This document shows, piece after piece, positions 35,504 to 46,340 of a stretch of DNA of 64,000 nt. The position numbers were made by a program, and so were the translations under genes. This stretch comes from Cryptomeria japonica (Eukaryota > Streptophyta > Pinopsida > Cupressales > Cupressaceae). The DNA lies in assembly GCF_030272615.1 (NCBI RefSeq), contig NC_081412.1, positions 546,974,202-547,038,201 on the forward strand, read 5' to 3'. Position 1 is the stretch's first letter, and each line of letters opens with the position of its first letter. Under the pieces are notes generated by a model. It searched no databases. It saw only the letters and a program-made list of their open reading frames with translations, and was not told the DNA's origin.

Positions 35504-35935
35504 CTAAGGGACCTTCAACCAGAACTTCGCCACATTATTCCTATGTCTGGCTCTATTTGCATTGAACTCACTAATTGACTGTGTAGGAGAGAAATTACAA
35601 AACTGGTAATCCGGTATCTTGAAAACTGAAGCAATTACCTCACAGTTAATGGCAAGAAAGATTTCGCCATTATCTCTCTTAATAGTTTCAGATACAGGGT
35701 CATATCTAGCAATACACTCCCGAACCAACTCTGGACAAGGAATTGCTGGAGGAAAGGCTGCGGCTTCTAAAAGTCCACTACTCAAAATCTCTATACAAAA
35801 AGACTTATCAACACCCTTGAACACCCTTTCTTTCAAATCTTCAAGGTTCTCTCCCTTGAGGTCAGTATGACTAACTATGGCTTCTGTGGATGCCAAGCTA
35901 AAGATGTTTCCAAACAAGTGCAGGGTGGACTTCAT
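35504..35935 (-). pseudogene. ORF inside element B LTR (right copy, N-terminal part)
   Basis: 143 codons from MKSTLHLFGN to the stop near 35504, the same stop as in the left copy, then readable to 35209, where element C interrupts. It contains INCEVIASVFKIPDYQF (INREVIASV in the left copy). Confidence 0.5.
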
Positions 35936-36149
35936 GATTTCAAAACAAGAAACCTAAATTTGATTGCAGTGAAACCTTCTGTATGAGAGATAATGCAAGG
36001 GAAAACATTGGAGAAAATAAGGAAAGACTCACCTTCACAGTTGTATAATCGGATGACGGCTAGCAGCAAGAAAGACTCCTATCCAGGGATAACATAAACA
36101 AGAATCCAGCAGCAAGTAGCAAATGCAGAACACAAATGATTTTCATACC

Positions 36150-36440
36150 TTATTGAGAAAGGTAATGATATAGACACATTAAATGCAATGATTCTACAAT
36201 TTCATTCCGAACGTGGCAAATTGGTAGATTAGACCCCTGCACACATGCATTGAATGCATGGTGGTGTACTTTAAGAAACTGCCAGTTCCCGAAACGTTCA
36301 CTTATTTTGAAAAAGCCAAAGAATGACATCACTTTACAATATGGTTCTACCTCTCCGTATTTAGCAATAAATGCACTTCTCAAAACATTAGAAATTGTGG
36401 GACCCACCAACATTGAACCCATATGAACATCTTGAACCAA
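36150..36440 (-). CDS. Short 96-codon open frame upstream of the LTR ORF (right copy)
   Basis: Partner of 18534-18824, same length and the same start (MVQDVHMGSM). Three or four residues differ. Function unknown and coding status doubtful. Confidence 0.2.
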   Translation of the reverse strand: MVQDVHMGSMLVGPTISNVLRSAFIAKYGEVEPYCKVMSFFGFFKISERFGNWQFLKVHHHAFNACVQGSNLPICHVRNEIVESLHLMCLYHYLSQ

Positions 36441-36765
36441 CTTCTTGAGTGTTCAAGTAGTTCAAGATGTACGCCGCGTCAAACTGTTGACCACTTGCCA
36501 TGTTGAACATGTTGAACATATTTGAACCCTTTGAACTCAGTTCAATAAGTTCAACACAAATGTTTTATTACCAAATAGGAAAAACCTTTTGGTAGAGCCA
36601 CTGCAAAATACTTAGAGAAAACATTACTATGAAAAAAAATTTCCTAAACACCTTGGAACCTATTGAGCCTAAATGAACCTATTGAACCCAATTCAGAATG
36701 GTTCAACGTGTTCAAGGAGTTCAATCAATTGTCTGAACTTGACTTAAATGACTAGAAAAAGGATT
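36425..36765. promoter_or_regulatory. GTTCAA/TTGAAC motif cluster, right LTR copy
   Basis: The same cluster as at 18810-19140, with a few motif copies lost by point changes. It lies in U3 of the LTR that would drive transcription of element B. Confidence 0.5.
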
Positions 36766-36881
36766 TGAGGACGCATTAAGGACTTGAACCAAGGTAATAT
36801 GGTGTGAACTAAGACTCCATCATAAAAAGGAAAAGATGACCCACTCTCGCCATGAAGAATAAATGACGCGGTAACAAGTTT

Positions 36882-37360
36882 GTAAAGAATTATTGGAGGA
36901 AAGGAGACACTGATAGAAGGATTTAGGGTTTATGAACCGATACAGAGTAGAGCTTTAATCGAAACTCTTTTTGGCATTGCAGATGCATTTTGTGAGTTCA
37001 CCAGTGCTATTTTACCTCAACAAAAGCTTGTAGTCAGTGAGACTCTTTTGTGTTGAGCATTGTGCTCTAGGAAGTGTACCTTCCTGTATGTGCAGACCCC
37101 CATGCTATGTAATATCTTTCATATGGCTAGTGAATTGATATTGTGGGTCAGAAATCCCACCATGGGTTTTCCTCTTTGAGGTTTTCCATATATAAAATCT
37201 CTGTGTTATGGTGTTCATTCATGTGGCTATTTTATTTACTTCATGTTATATATTTCTTCATTTACCGGTTTATATGTGTATGTTATAATAAGGTAAAATC
37301 TTATATTACTAGTAGAACACTGATTCACCCTCCCCCTCTCAGTGTTCTTGGATTCCAACA
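36882..37360 (+). repeat. Element A 5' LTR, right piece
   Basis: It resumes GTAAAGAATTATTGGAGG, matching about 62160 onward of the 3' LTR. It carries the GATTCACCCTCCCCCTCTCA block just before its CCAACA end. The primer-binding site follows directly. Confidence 0.8.
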
Positions 37361-37362
37361 AT

Positions 37363-37378
37363 TGGTATCAGAGCCTGG
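37363..37378 (+). other. Primer-binding site of element A (initiator tRNA-Met)
   Basis: TGGTATCAGAGCCTGG lies two bases after the LTR end. TGGTATCAGAGC is the standard plant primer-binding site complementary to the 3' end of initiator tRNA-Met. Confidence 0.85.
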
Positions 37379-37434
37379 TACCTCAGAGGAATTTTAACAG
37401 CTTGAGGAAGATCCTGAAACCGGAATCATTGAAC

Positions 37435-38554
37435 ATGGCTATAGGGAAGCAACTTGAGACGACACTTGAGGATTATGATGCTGAAAGGATGAAGAACCTG
37501 AAATTGCAAGATGAATTGAATTCTGCTAATGAATTTATTCTTGTTCTACAAGAAAGGTTATCATCATCTCAAGCTAAGAGAAAGGAACTTTTGCAAAACC
37601 AGGATGATGAAGAGAAAAATACACTTAAGGAACAATGTCAAAAATTGAGTCAAGCTAACATTCTCATGAAGAATTAAATGCAAGACCTGACTATGAGGCT
37701 ATCAAAAGATATTGAGGGCAGAGAGAAGAAGGAAGAAAATCTTGCTATATCTTTGATAAAAAAAATTGAAGAATGTGGCAGATTGACTCATGAGAATAAT
37801 CTGTTAAGAACTAATTTGGTACAATCCTGAAATAATGAACAAGAGGTAGAGAGACAAATAATGACTCTCAGAGATGATCTGACTACTGCAAGTGAGTATA
37901 AAGAAAAATTCAGGATTAGTGCTGCAGAGTTGGATGATTTATTGAAAATAAAAAGGTAGAGTGAAGATTCTAGAGGACTTGGATTTGTACAAGGTGAAAG
38001 CTTCAGTAATGCAAATCAAGATCGGACAACTGGTAAGGCAATCTAATGCTTACAAATTTAATAGTAGATGTTTTATTTGTAATAAATTTGGGAATATGGC
38101 TAGACAATCTAGAAATAGAGCAAATCAAAACTACAATTCAGTTCCCAGTCAATGTACAAATCACAAGAAATATGGTCATATGTCAGAAGATTGCAGAATG
38201 AATGTTAAAAGTCATGCATGTGGAAAGTTTGGACATTTGGCTAATCAATGTAGGTCAAGGAATGACACCGAATATGTCAAAGCAATTCAAAAGAACAATG
38301 TTACATGTTATGCATGCAACAAAATAGGTCATATTGCTAAATACTTCAGAAGCAAGACTATGTCGGTTAGCAATGATAAAGAAAATGAGAAAGGAAAGAA
38401 GAAGGTAGATGAAATACAACAAGATCACACCAAGAGATGGGTTAGAAAATCTAAAGAATCAAGTGGAGATGCAACTACACCAGTAACTGCACCTGTAACT
38501 CCACCGGTAGAACAGAGCATTCCTGCACTAGCAAGAAATTCAATTGGTAACTAA
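37435..38554 (+). pseudogene. Element A gag-like protein: coiled coil plus zinc knuckles
   Basis: The start is placed at MAIGKQLETT, 57 bases after the primer-binding site. The first frame (to 37677) is Lys/Glu/Gln-rich with a coiled-coil look (LQDELNSANEFILVLQERL) and continues after stops to about 37958. A second frame, 37961-38554, has a row of CCHC-type knuckles: CFICNKFGNMARQS, CTNHKKYGHMSEDC, a CGKFGHLANQC piece and CYACNKIGHIAKYF. Several zinc ligands are replaced (H to N, final C to S or F). It ends in a Thr/Pro/Val-rich tail. It resembles the C-terminal half of plant copia gag; the N-terminal gag core is missing. Its likely role was RNA binding and packaging. Confidence 0.6.
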
Positions 38555-38910
38555 GGCATATGCCTTAGGGGTTGGAAAATTCATTGCAAATCTTGCATAT
38601 TCCCCGGAAGAGATCTGGAGAGTGGTACTGATCATTGATGGAGGTTCATCCAGCATAAAACTGTGAAACTAACATCCAGTAGGGTACATCTCTAAGCATT
38701 TATGATAGTGATGAATTAGGGTTTACTCGCTGATAAAAAGGGAAAATGGACTCATTTTCATTCACCCAGCACTCGAGCTAACCAAAGCGAAGCAAGGCAA
38801 ATCATGGGTGATCAAATGAAATCAAAGGCATTCTAAAATATTTCCAGCAGTCATCTAATGAGTAATCAAAACCCTTCAACCAGAGATTGATTTCCAGATA
38901 TTTCTTTGAA
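38555..38910 (+). other. Spacer between gag and cargo ORF in element A
   Basis: About 350 bases with short broken frames. The first 100 bases may continue gag in another frame. The stretch just before the cargo start (ATTTTCATTCACCC, then A/G-rich sequence) looks like an untranslated leader. No protease motif is seen. Confidence 0.35.
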
Positions 38911-41900
38911 ATGGCATCTAGATCATCATCTACTCCTACTTTCATTGCAAATCCCACTATTGTTGAGGTTAAGAATAGGATTATACCTTTTTTAAATGAA
39001 GTTCCCCAAATTTCTATGAAGGAAGATTCTACTGGCCCATTTTCAAGGGTTCCCAATGGTGTGGTTTATGTAGAAGATGTCAGGGCCTATATTCATTGCA
39101 CCTTGGAGGATTTGGGCACTGAGGAAATCAAGGGAATGTATCAATCTATGATACTAGGTATCTCTGGAATAATCAAGCCAGAATATCATATCATTGAGGA
39201 TCTAGGGTTAATCAGAATCCTATACATACCAAAATTCAAGGATGAAGTGATCAGATATGTTCTGAGAAGGGTCCATAAGGAATTCATCTAGCTGAACCGG
39301 TCCCACATGATCACAAAAGAATCTATTCAGGCAGCCACTGGCTTACCCAAAGTTGGACAGGAACCAAGTAAGAAGATCTCTAACACTACGGTTGAGAAGC
39401 TCACTGGCACAACCCATGATGGAAGATCAATGAGGGTCAGCACCATCAAAGACACAGATGTGAAATTTGCCACCATGATCATTGGCTACAAGGTAACTCA
39501 ATCAAGTCAATTGAACTCTGTTTCCAGTTCTTGTATCCATGTTGCACACCAAATGCTAAAGAATAATAAAAAGTATGACTTGTGTGAATGGTTAAGGAGT
39601 GAATTAATGATAAATCTTGGCAAGATAAAAGGTGTTAAGAAAGGAACATTCTGATTTGGCAATCTTATTGTCTATTTGATTTTTTACTTCATGAATGAGC
39701 TACCGGGTTTGCAAAAGAAGCATTGGGCTCATGACATACCAATAGGTATGCAAATCAAATAAGTAATCACCGGTCTTGGTAGTAACAGGGATCAAAAGCC
39801 TTGGAGCTACTTCAAAACTTTTCTAGAGAACATGAGACTGAGGGAGATAATTTCCAATCACATTGTGGAGAAATACTCCACTGATATTTGCTTCATGGTA
39901 AAAATAGATGAGACACTGATGGAAGAAGTGGAACCTAGAACTATATGTGTCACTGAATTGGGTTATGAAGTAGGTGACAACATCTTGGATTTATATGCTA
40001 AAATGTTGATTGATGCTTCTTTGGATGATAAGGCTGAACACTTTAGCACTGCAGAGGAGAAGGCTCTTGAGGTTAAGATTGGCTTCAACAAGAAAAGAAG
40101 AGAAAAGAAGATAGATAAAATGTTTGCATTTGTTCAGAATGTAATTCATAAGATAGATATAGAAATAGGTTCTGGATCAAAACTGGTAGATCAACCGGCA
40201 GCAACAAGTTCTCCTGAGGTGAAGAGGCTTGAGACTTTCATTTCTTCTATCACTTTTGACTCTGATCCAGAGGATAATCAACCTCTTGCATTCAGAAGGG
40301 TACAGAGGGAGAAAGTTGACAAGCCTCCCGTAGAGGAGAAGGAGGAAGCTAATTAGAAAGGTAACAACTGCAACCACACCTCTGGCAAGGAAACCTACTC
40401 AAAAGAGGTAGCTTGCTCCATCTACTCATGTAACCCCTAACAAGAAGAAGAGGAGTGATGAAGCAACTGAATCTAGTAAAATGACTTGTGCATAGTTAAT
40501 TGATGAGGTAACTAAAGATAGAATTTTCAAGAATGTGTCAAATTTTTAAGAAGATTTAGATAATGAGAAAAATGAAATAGAAGAATCAATCTTGTTATAT
40601 TTAGACATATATAAGAAGGCTTTGGTAGATATTTTGAAGGAAATTCCCTTATCATTGTATAATAAGTTGGATGCAATCAGGAGGGACAGAGAAATAAAAG
40701 AAGTTGAACTTTTGAGTATGTGTGGCTCCATAAATAATGAGCAAATGAAAAGGTGTATAGATGTTGCAAATAGAACAACCTTTAGTAGCAAAACCCAAAA
40801 AATAGGACTAATGATGGGTAGAGTAAATGAGATAATAAATGAGACCAGAGATGGTTGGGCCAAATTCTTCCAAAAGAATCTTGATTTTCTCACTTCTCAA
40901 GAATAATTTGCTAAGGCAGCCACTCCCACCATTCCGAACAAATCTAAAGGGAAAGGAATTTTGGGAAGTTCTAATCAAATTTTGAATGAACCGGAAGTTA
41001 AACCCAAAATTGATGAGAGTGTATAGAATAAACCAACAGAGACTACATTTGTACAGTTTGGGCAAGGCAATATAGATAATGTATAGGTTACAGATAATAT
41101 TGTGGATAATACTCCACCGGTAGTAATAGATACTACACCAAGTGGCGAAGCCAACGGTGCAAAAGAGGATAAGGAAAGGGAGACTATACCAGCAGTTTAT
41201 TCCCCTACAAAATTTTTGGCAATTGACACTTCTCAAGTTGAGAAGAAATCAATCACACAAATGAGTCCCACAAAGGTAATGATGATGGCTACTCAAAAGC
41301 TAATGAAGGACAGATCTGCAGAAAAAGGAATAATAGATCAATCAATAACAACTTTGTATAGATTGACTCCTAATTGTATGATTGAAAATGAAGAAATCCC
41401 TTCCAACAAGCTTAAGGTATTGACAGAGCACATATCTAAAAACTTTCAATCATTGCAGCAAATTTCTGACAAGAAAGCACTTAAAAGATTTACTCTGGCC
41501 AAGAAAGTCACTTTTGACTAGATTATTGAGATAGAGAAAATGAAGGTTGAAGAGAAACTTGTACTCATTGAAAATTCTTTGAAACAGTGTACTAATATCT
41601 ATAGGGTATGTTGTAATATAGAGATTCTTACAGCAAATGTAGATCAGAGGTTAAAGGAATTACATGAAAAGATTGCTAATATTGCTAATTCTTTTGATGG
41701 ACTAACTTCACTTACAACTTCCATTGATGGAAATATTTTGACTTTGGAGAACCAAGATTTTGCTTTCAAAAAGGAAAGAGACAAGATCATTCAGAGAGCA
41801 AGGAGTCTCAGAGGTTTGGTGAGTCCAAGATTGCATTCACTTGGTGTACATAAGAGGGAATGTATGGATATGCTTGCAAATCCCACACCGACAGAAGTCA

Positions 41901-41971
41901 CTGAGAAAGAAACACTTGCACATTTACTAAGTGGACTTTTATCCATATCTGAAACATTCAAAACCGGTTAG
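38911..41971 (+). pseudogene. Element A cargo ORF (about 1,000 codons, unknown family)
   Basis: The start is placed at MASRSSSTPTFIANPTIVEV. One frame runs 38911-40356 and then shifts by one base to a frame ending about 41971. About 13 stops interrupt it, nine of them TAG, mostly where a CAG codon is plausible, so the protein was long before decay. The N-terminal half is globular (VPNGVVYVEDVRAYIH, ITKESIQAATGLPKVG, then a segment ending FYFMNELPGL). The middle is Lys/Glu-rich and disordered. The C-terminal part (41540-41971) is a coiled-coil-like helical region. I recognise no catalytic motif and no RT, integrase or protease. The globular half resembles the ORF carried in element B's LTRs. 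It replaces pol. Confidence 0.5.
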
Positions 41972-42059
41972 GATACCTATGTATAGTTGCTAGAGAAAGC
42001 TTACTTGGAAATTTTGAGATTGGTCAAGCTTCGGTAAAGTAATATGTAACAATTCTTTC

Positions 42060-42244
42060 TCTGGTCTTTGGCATTGATGCCAAAGGGGGAGTGTATATTA
42101 TGTGAAAAATATGTACATAATCCTAGGGGAGGATATCGACAGACTCAATTAGCTCAGGGGGAGCATGTTTCATGTTTCAGTTAAACCGGCGGCAGGGAAT
42201 CCATTTTTCACATGAGTGTTGCCATCAATGCCAAAGGGGAAGAT
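42060..42244 (+). other. Polypurine tract region of element A (two copies)
   Basis: CCAAAGGGGAAGAT at 42231-42244 directly precedes the 3' LTR and is the functional-position polypurine tract. A second copy, GGCATTGATGCCAAAGGGGGAG, lies about 165 bases upstream at about 42068-42090. The run from GCCATCAATG to TGTTGGCA nearly equals the junction of element D (49944 region, minus strand). Confidence 0.7.
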
Positions 42245-42483
42245 TGTTGGCAATTGACACTCGTTGGATTCATATGTTATCATTGATGGAAACAAGATTC
42301 TATTGAAGGCATATAGTGACATTTGGAGGCATACATTGGCAGATATCGACATTGGAATATTCAGGGTCATCATTAGCACCGACACTGGCACCGACATCTA
42401 GCACTTCAATGAAGCCGACATCATTTTGGGATCCGAAAGGTTTTATTTATAAAATCATTTTGTAATTTTGTATAGGATGGACA
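42245..42483 (+). repeat. Element A 3' LTR, left piece
   Basis: It matches 13893-14127 and ends at TTTGTATAGG, after which a few bases and element F follow. The equivalent uninterrupted sequence in the 5' LTR is TATAGGTCCTACATTG at 14113. Confidence 0.75.
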
Positions 42484-43009
42484 GGGGTAAGTGCACCAAG
42501 TTGTGCTACCAAAAAGGTGCCACTTTTTACCTTTTCATAAAAATGCGTCATTGGCATGAAAAGGTCGTCCAAACCTATGGGTTGGATGCCCAAGCAAAAT
42601 CCAACCCAAAGGGTTGGTATTCTCCCAAGAAAACCATTTGGTGAGCACCAAATATGGCGCTCACCTTATTTGGTGCTCGCCAAATGCAAAATTTTGAATT
42701 CAAATTTGGTGCGTGCCAAATTTGGCGCTCACCAAATGTGAAAAGTTATTTTTTTGCATTTGGTGTGCACCAAATTTGGTACGTGCCAAATGTTCTGCAT
42801 TGTCCAATGTGAAGGTTTTGTGAGTGTGTAGATTTTCCAATCTGGGCTCAAGTTATATCCACCCTTGAAGGAGAATATATACATGAAATATAACATTTAA
42901 GAATAGCTCTATAGGAGTTATAATGTAGATTCTAGTTTTTAGAGGATCATATAAAATTTCAGACAGTCAAATTTCAGTAATCAGTATGCTCCTATCATCA
43001 TTCTTTAGC
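42484..43009 (+). repeat. Element F left arm: terminal inverted repeat and ATTTGG palindromes
   Basis: After the terminal repeat comes a palindrome around GGGTTGGAT...ATCCAACCC (42575-42620). Then at least eight copies of ATTTGGYGC / GCRCCAAAT in both orientations follow at 42640-42795. An AT-rich stretch shared with the right arm ends in TTTAGCTATGTATCTCACTC. The order equals the complement of 60650-61170. Confidence 0.6.
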
Positions 43010-44639
43010 TATGTATCTCACTCTCTTTATCTTCCCCAAACTATAGACCTATCTCTCTCCCTCTCTTGTCTCTCTCACTTCTCTATCCTTGACTCTCTCC
43101 CTCTCTCTTCTCTCTCACTCTCTTATTGTTTCTCTCCCCTCCCACTCCTTTCTCTTGGTCACTACTTATCCCTTTTATTCTCTCTCTCCCCATATCTAGG
43201 TTTGTCCCTCCCTCCCTATTCACCTCAATGTCTCTCCCTCCCTATATTATTACCCACCTTTCTCTCTCCCTCTAGGTTTCTCACTTATCTAATTTTCCAC
43301 CCTCTATTTCTCTCCCTCCCTCTCCACCTTTCTCTCCCTTCTCCTTACCTCTATCTATTTATGAACTCTCTCCCTCTCTTCTCTCTCTCTCTCCAAACCT
43401 ATCTATCTCCTAATTGTCTAGGTCTCTAACTCCCTCCATGTCTACCACTCCATCCATCTCCTCTTACTCATCTCTTTGTTCTTCTATCTCTTCTATTCTC
43501 CCTCCCTCCCCTCTCTAGGTCTCTACCTTCCTTTCTTTCTCTCTCCCTCTTGATCTCCCTCTCCCACTCTCTCGTCTTCTCTCTTCCTCTCTTATTCTCT
43601 ATCTTTATTGTCTAGGCCATTACCTCTCCATCCCACCCTCTCTCCCCTCTCTAGGTTTCTCCCTCCCTTCCTCTCCACCTATCTACCTCTACATATAGGT
43701 TTTGTTACCCACTTCTCTTTATCTCCCTCTATCTATCTCACTCCTCTCTAGCCATCTAGGTCTCTCACCTATTTATATGCCCCCTCTATAGTTCTATTTG
43801 TCCCTCTCTACCTCTCTCTCCCTCCTCCTTAAACCTATCCCTTTATGAACTCCCTCCTTTTCTCTTCCTCCCCTAACCTCTTTATCTTCTCCTTCCATAG
43901 GTCTCTCACTCCCTCCATGTCTACTTCTCCATCCATCCCCTCTTACTCCTCTCTTTGTTGTTCTATCTCTTCTCTTCTCCATCCCTCCCCTCTCTAGGTT
44001 TCTCCCTTCATTTCTTTGCCTCTCCCTCTCTACCTCCCCATCCATACATACCCCAATATATATAATCTCACTCCCCAATTTTTTATTCTCTCCTCCTCTT
44101 TTATTCTCTCTCTCTCTCTCTACATTCTAGGTCATCAACTCTCTCTCACCTTTCTAGGTTTATCACTTCCTTCTTCTCCACCTATCTACCTCTACATCAT
44201 GTCTCATTACTCACCTCTCTCTCTCCCCCTCTATCTATCTCATTCCTCTCTCTTGTCATATAGGTCTCTCATCTCTCTTTCCCAATATAGTTCTCTCACC
44301 TATCTATTTGTCCCCTCTCTAGTTCTCTCCCTCTCTCTTCCCCTCTATCTCCCTCTCCCTTTATCCCTATTTAGTTTTTAACTCTCTCCTCCTCTTCTCT
44401 CTTTCCCCCCACCTCTCTATCTTCTCCTTCCCTAGGTCTTGTAGTCCCTCCATGTCTACCTCTCCCTCAATCCCCTCATACTCTTCTCTCTCTTTATTCT
44501 TTCATCTCTCCTCTTATCCCTCCCTCCCATTTATAGGCATCTCCACTCTTTTCTTCCCCTCTCCCTCTATCTCCCTCTCCCTCCTTATCCCCATCTCTCT
44601 CTCCCTTTCCTACTAATTCTTATTCTCTCTTTACCATCT
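43010..44639 (+). repeat. Element F left pyrimidine tract with a 480-530-bp higher-order repeat
   Basis: Nearly pure C/T with TCTCTCCCTC words. It is not a simple microsatellite. The phrase TCCCTCCATGTCTAC recurs at about 43432, 43910 and 44445, and TTTATGAACTC or a variant at about 43360, 43852 and 44370, giving three copies of a longer unit. CTAGGT punctuates it. The long Ser/Leu/Pro frames here (42986-43429, 44016-44381) are composition artefacts. Confidence 0.65.
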
Positions 44640-44644
44640 ACACC

Positions 44645-46164
44645 TGTTGGCATTACAATAGAAAGGAGATTGTTGGCTTTTCAATAAGGATATTGAGAAT
44701 GTTGTTGGAGATTGTTGATATAACTGAAGAAGGACAATTACTATCTTAATAATATTGTTTTGTCATTGATGTCAAGAAATTGATTTTTTGATTCAGTATG
44801 ATGTTGCTATATCTTGAGAAGTATGTTTTGATGAGTATTAGGAGGTTGGTAAGTGACACAGAAAGAATGTGATAATAAAGGGGAGATATAAGTTATTTAA
44901 TGGGCAACTATTACCGAGTTAGACAATGATTAGATCATGTTGTTTTGATTGTTTTGATATCCTACACATGTTGTTGATTATAAGTTTAATATTGTATTAT
45001 GTCACCGAGCAAGGAACCTAGTCGGTAAAACCTAAGGTACCTAGTCAGTAAACCCTAAGGTTATCGATGTCGGTTAAAGAAGGTAGAATGTCTACCGAGT
45101 GAAGTTCAGTATTAACTGAGTAACAACCAAGTTATAATAGATCACATTAGATGGATAAAAGCATTATTTAATGAAAGATGCTGATGAGTTGGAGTTGATC
45201 AGATGATTGGTTTTTCATGCAAGAAGTTTGTTAAGGATCGACAACATGGAAAATACAGGAGGAAGATCTATAGCACAGATTGAACTGCAATAACCTAGCA
45301 CAAGTTCCAAGGAAGGAATGCAAGTTCCAAGGTGAGGTAAAACATTTTCAGATCGAAGAATACATTGAACCTAGTTATGTTTAATGATCCAATGGCTAAG
45401 ATTGATCATGGGAAATGTGATCAAGGAGATTAAGTGGTTAGAAATTGTTTATAAATAAGTAGTTGTTGATAAAAAATGCATGCACAATGATGCTACAAGA
45501 ATGTTTACCGAGCTCAGAAGCTTGAAGATCTGATTGAAGAACATATTGAGAAGCCCAACAAGTCCAATAAGGGACTAGATAAATCTTATGACAAGATTGT
45601 ATTGAGAAAATAAGAATCTTCTTTAGCATTTCAGATGTGAAGTTGCAGATATATTTATTACTGTTATTTATTTTGTAAGTGACAGGAAATCTCTTAACCG
45701 AGTGGACCTAATAGTCTTATTTGTAAACCCTCTAGCAAAGTAACATTCTAAATGAGTGTTTGAAATCCTTTGACAAGGTCACTTCTAACAAAGTGCAAGA
45801 CTCTAACAAGTCTGAGGGAAATCCCTTAATTGGGTCACATCTAGCAATGTGTTTGTAATCTTTAACAGGATTTTCTTTTAACCGAGCATACTCTAGAAGG
45901 GTATATTTCTTAGTGGGTCCAAAATCCCACAGTGGTTTTTCCCTATTTGGGTTTCCACGTTAAATTTGGGGTTATATGTGTTGTGATGTTATCTGTTCAC
46001 GAGTTTGAATGTTTTACAGTTTTGGTTATGTATTCTGAAGTATATGCTACCGAGGTTGAATCTGTTGAATATATTGAAGATTAAGTTTGTATGATTCACC
46101 CCCCCCCTCTCATCTTATTTAATATTAGCATCAAAGCCTTACAATTCTACATCAACTTTTCATC
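44645..46164 (+). mobile_element. Insert G: LTR of a copia-like element with primer-site remnant
   Basis: Starts TGTTGGCATTACAATAG. TATAAATA sits at 45450-45457. A GATTCACCCCCCCCCCTCTCA-type block at about 46092-46113 is followed by TTAGCATCAAAGCC, a decayed initiator-Met primer-binding site. ACACC stands on both sides (44640-44644 and 46165-46169), a possible target duplication. Apart from some 45 bases after the LTR nothing internal remains. A standard solo LTR would end before the primer site, so this is an atypical remnant. It contains repeated ACCGAG words. Confidence 0.5.
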
Positions 46165-46340
46165 ACACCCTCTCTACCCATCTCTAGGTTTCTCCCTCAT
46201 TCCCTCTCCACCTCTCTACATCTCCATCCATATATCATTACCGATCTATCATAATCCTCTCTCTATCACACCCTATTTATGTCTCTCATGCCTCTCTCCC
46301 CCTCTAGGTATCTTATATCTCTATATAACCCATCTGGGTA
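46165..46340 (+). repeat. Element F left pyrimidine tract, continued
   Basis: The C/T-rich tract resumes after insert G (CCTCTCTACCCATCTCTAGG) and passes into the 20-bp array. Confidence 0.55.

Larger units (their letters stand above)
14317..36876 (-). mobile_element. Element B: Tat-like Ty3/gypsy element with 4.9-kb LTRs
   Basis: LTR 14317-19260 (4,944 bp) matches 25312-28602 joined to 35209-36876 (4,959 bp once element C is removed). Ends are TGTTAGTGAACAG...GGTAACA on the plus strand. Flanks GGTTT (14312-14316) and AGTTT (36877-36881) are the target duplication. The internal 6 kb encodes gag, protease, an extra RNase H, RT, RNase H and integrase on the minus strand. Extremely long LTRs and a second RNase H are features of the Tat/Ogre lineage. 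LTR mismatch is about 7 in the first 200 bases. The LTRs also carry their own ORF. Confidence 0.85.
35209..36876 (-). repeat. Element B 5' LTR, right piece
   Basis: Collinear with about 17591-19260. It starts right after the GGGTA duplicate of element C and ends GGTAACA before AGTTT. Confidence 0.85.

Noticed and set aside
42986-43429. 147-codon Ser/Leu/Pro-rich open frame, and similar ones at 44016-44381 and 59287-60618
   Set aside because: These are translations of pyrimidine-rich repeats, open because TC-rich DNA lacks stops. No domain or start context.
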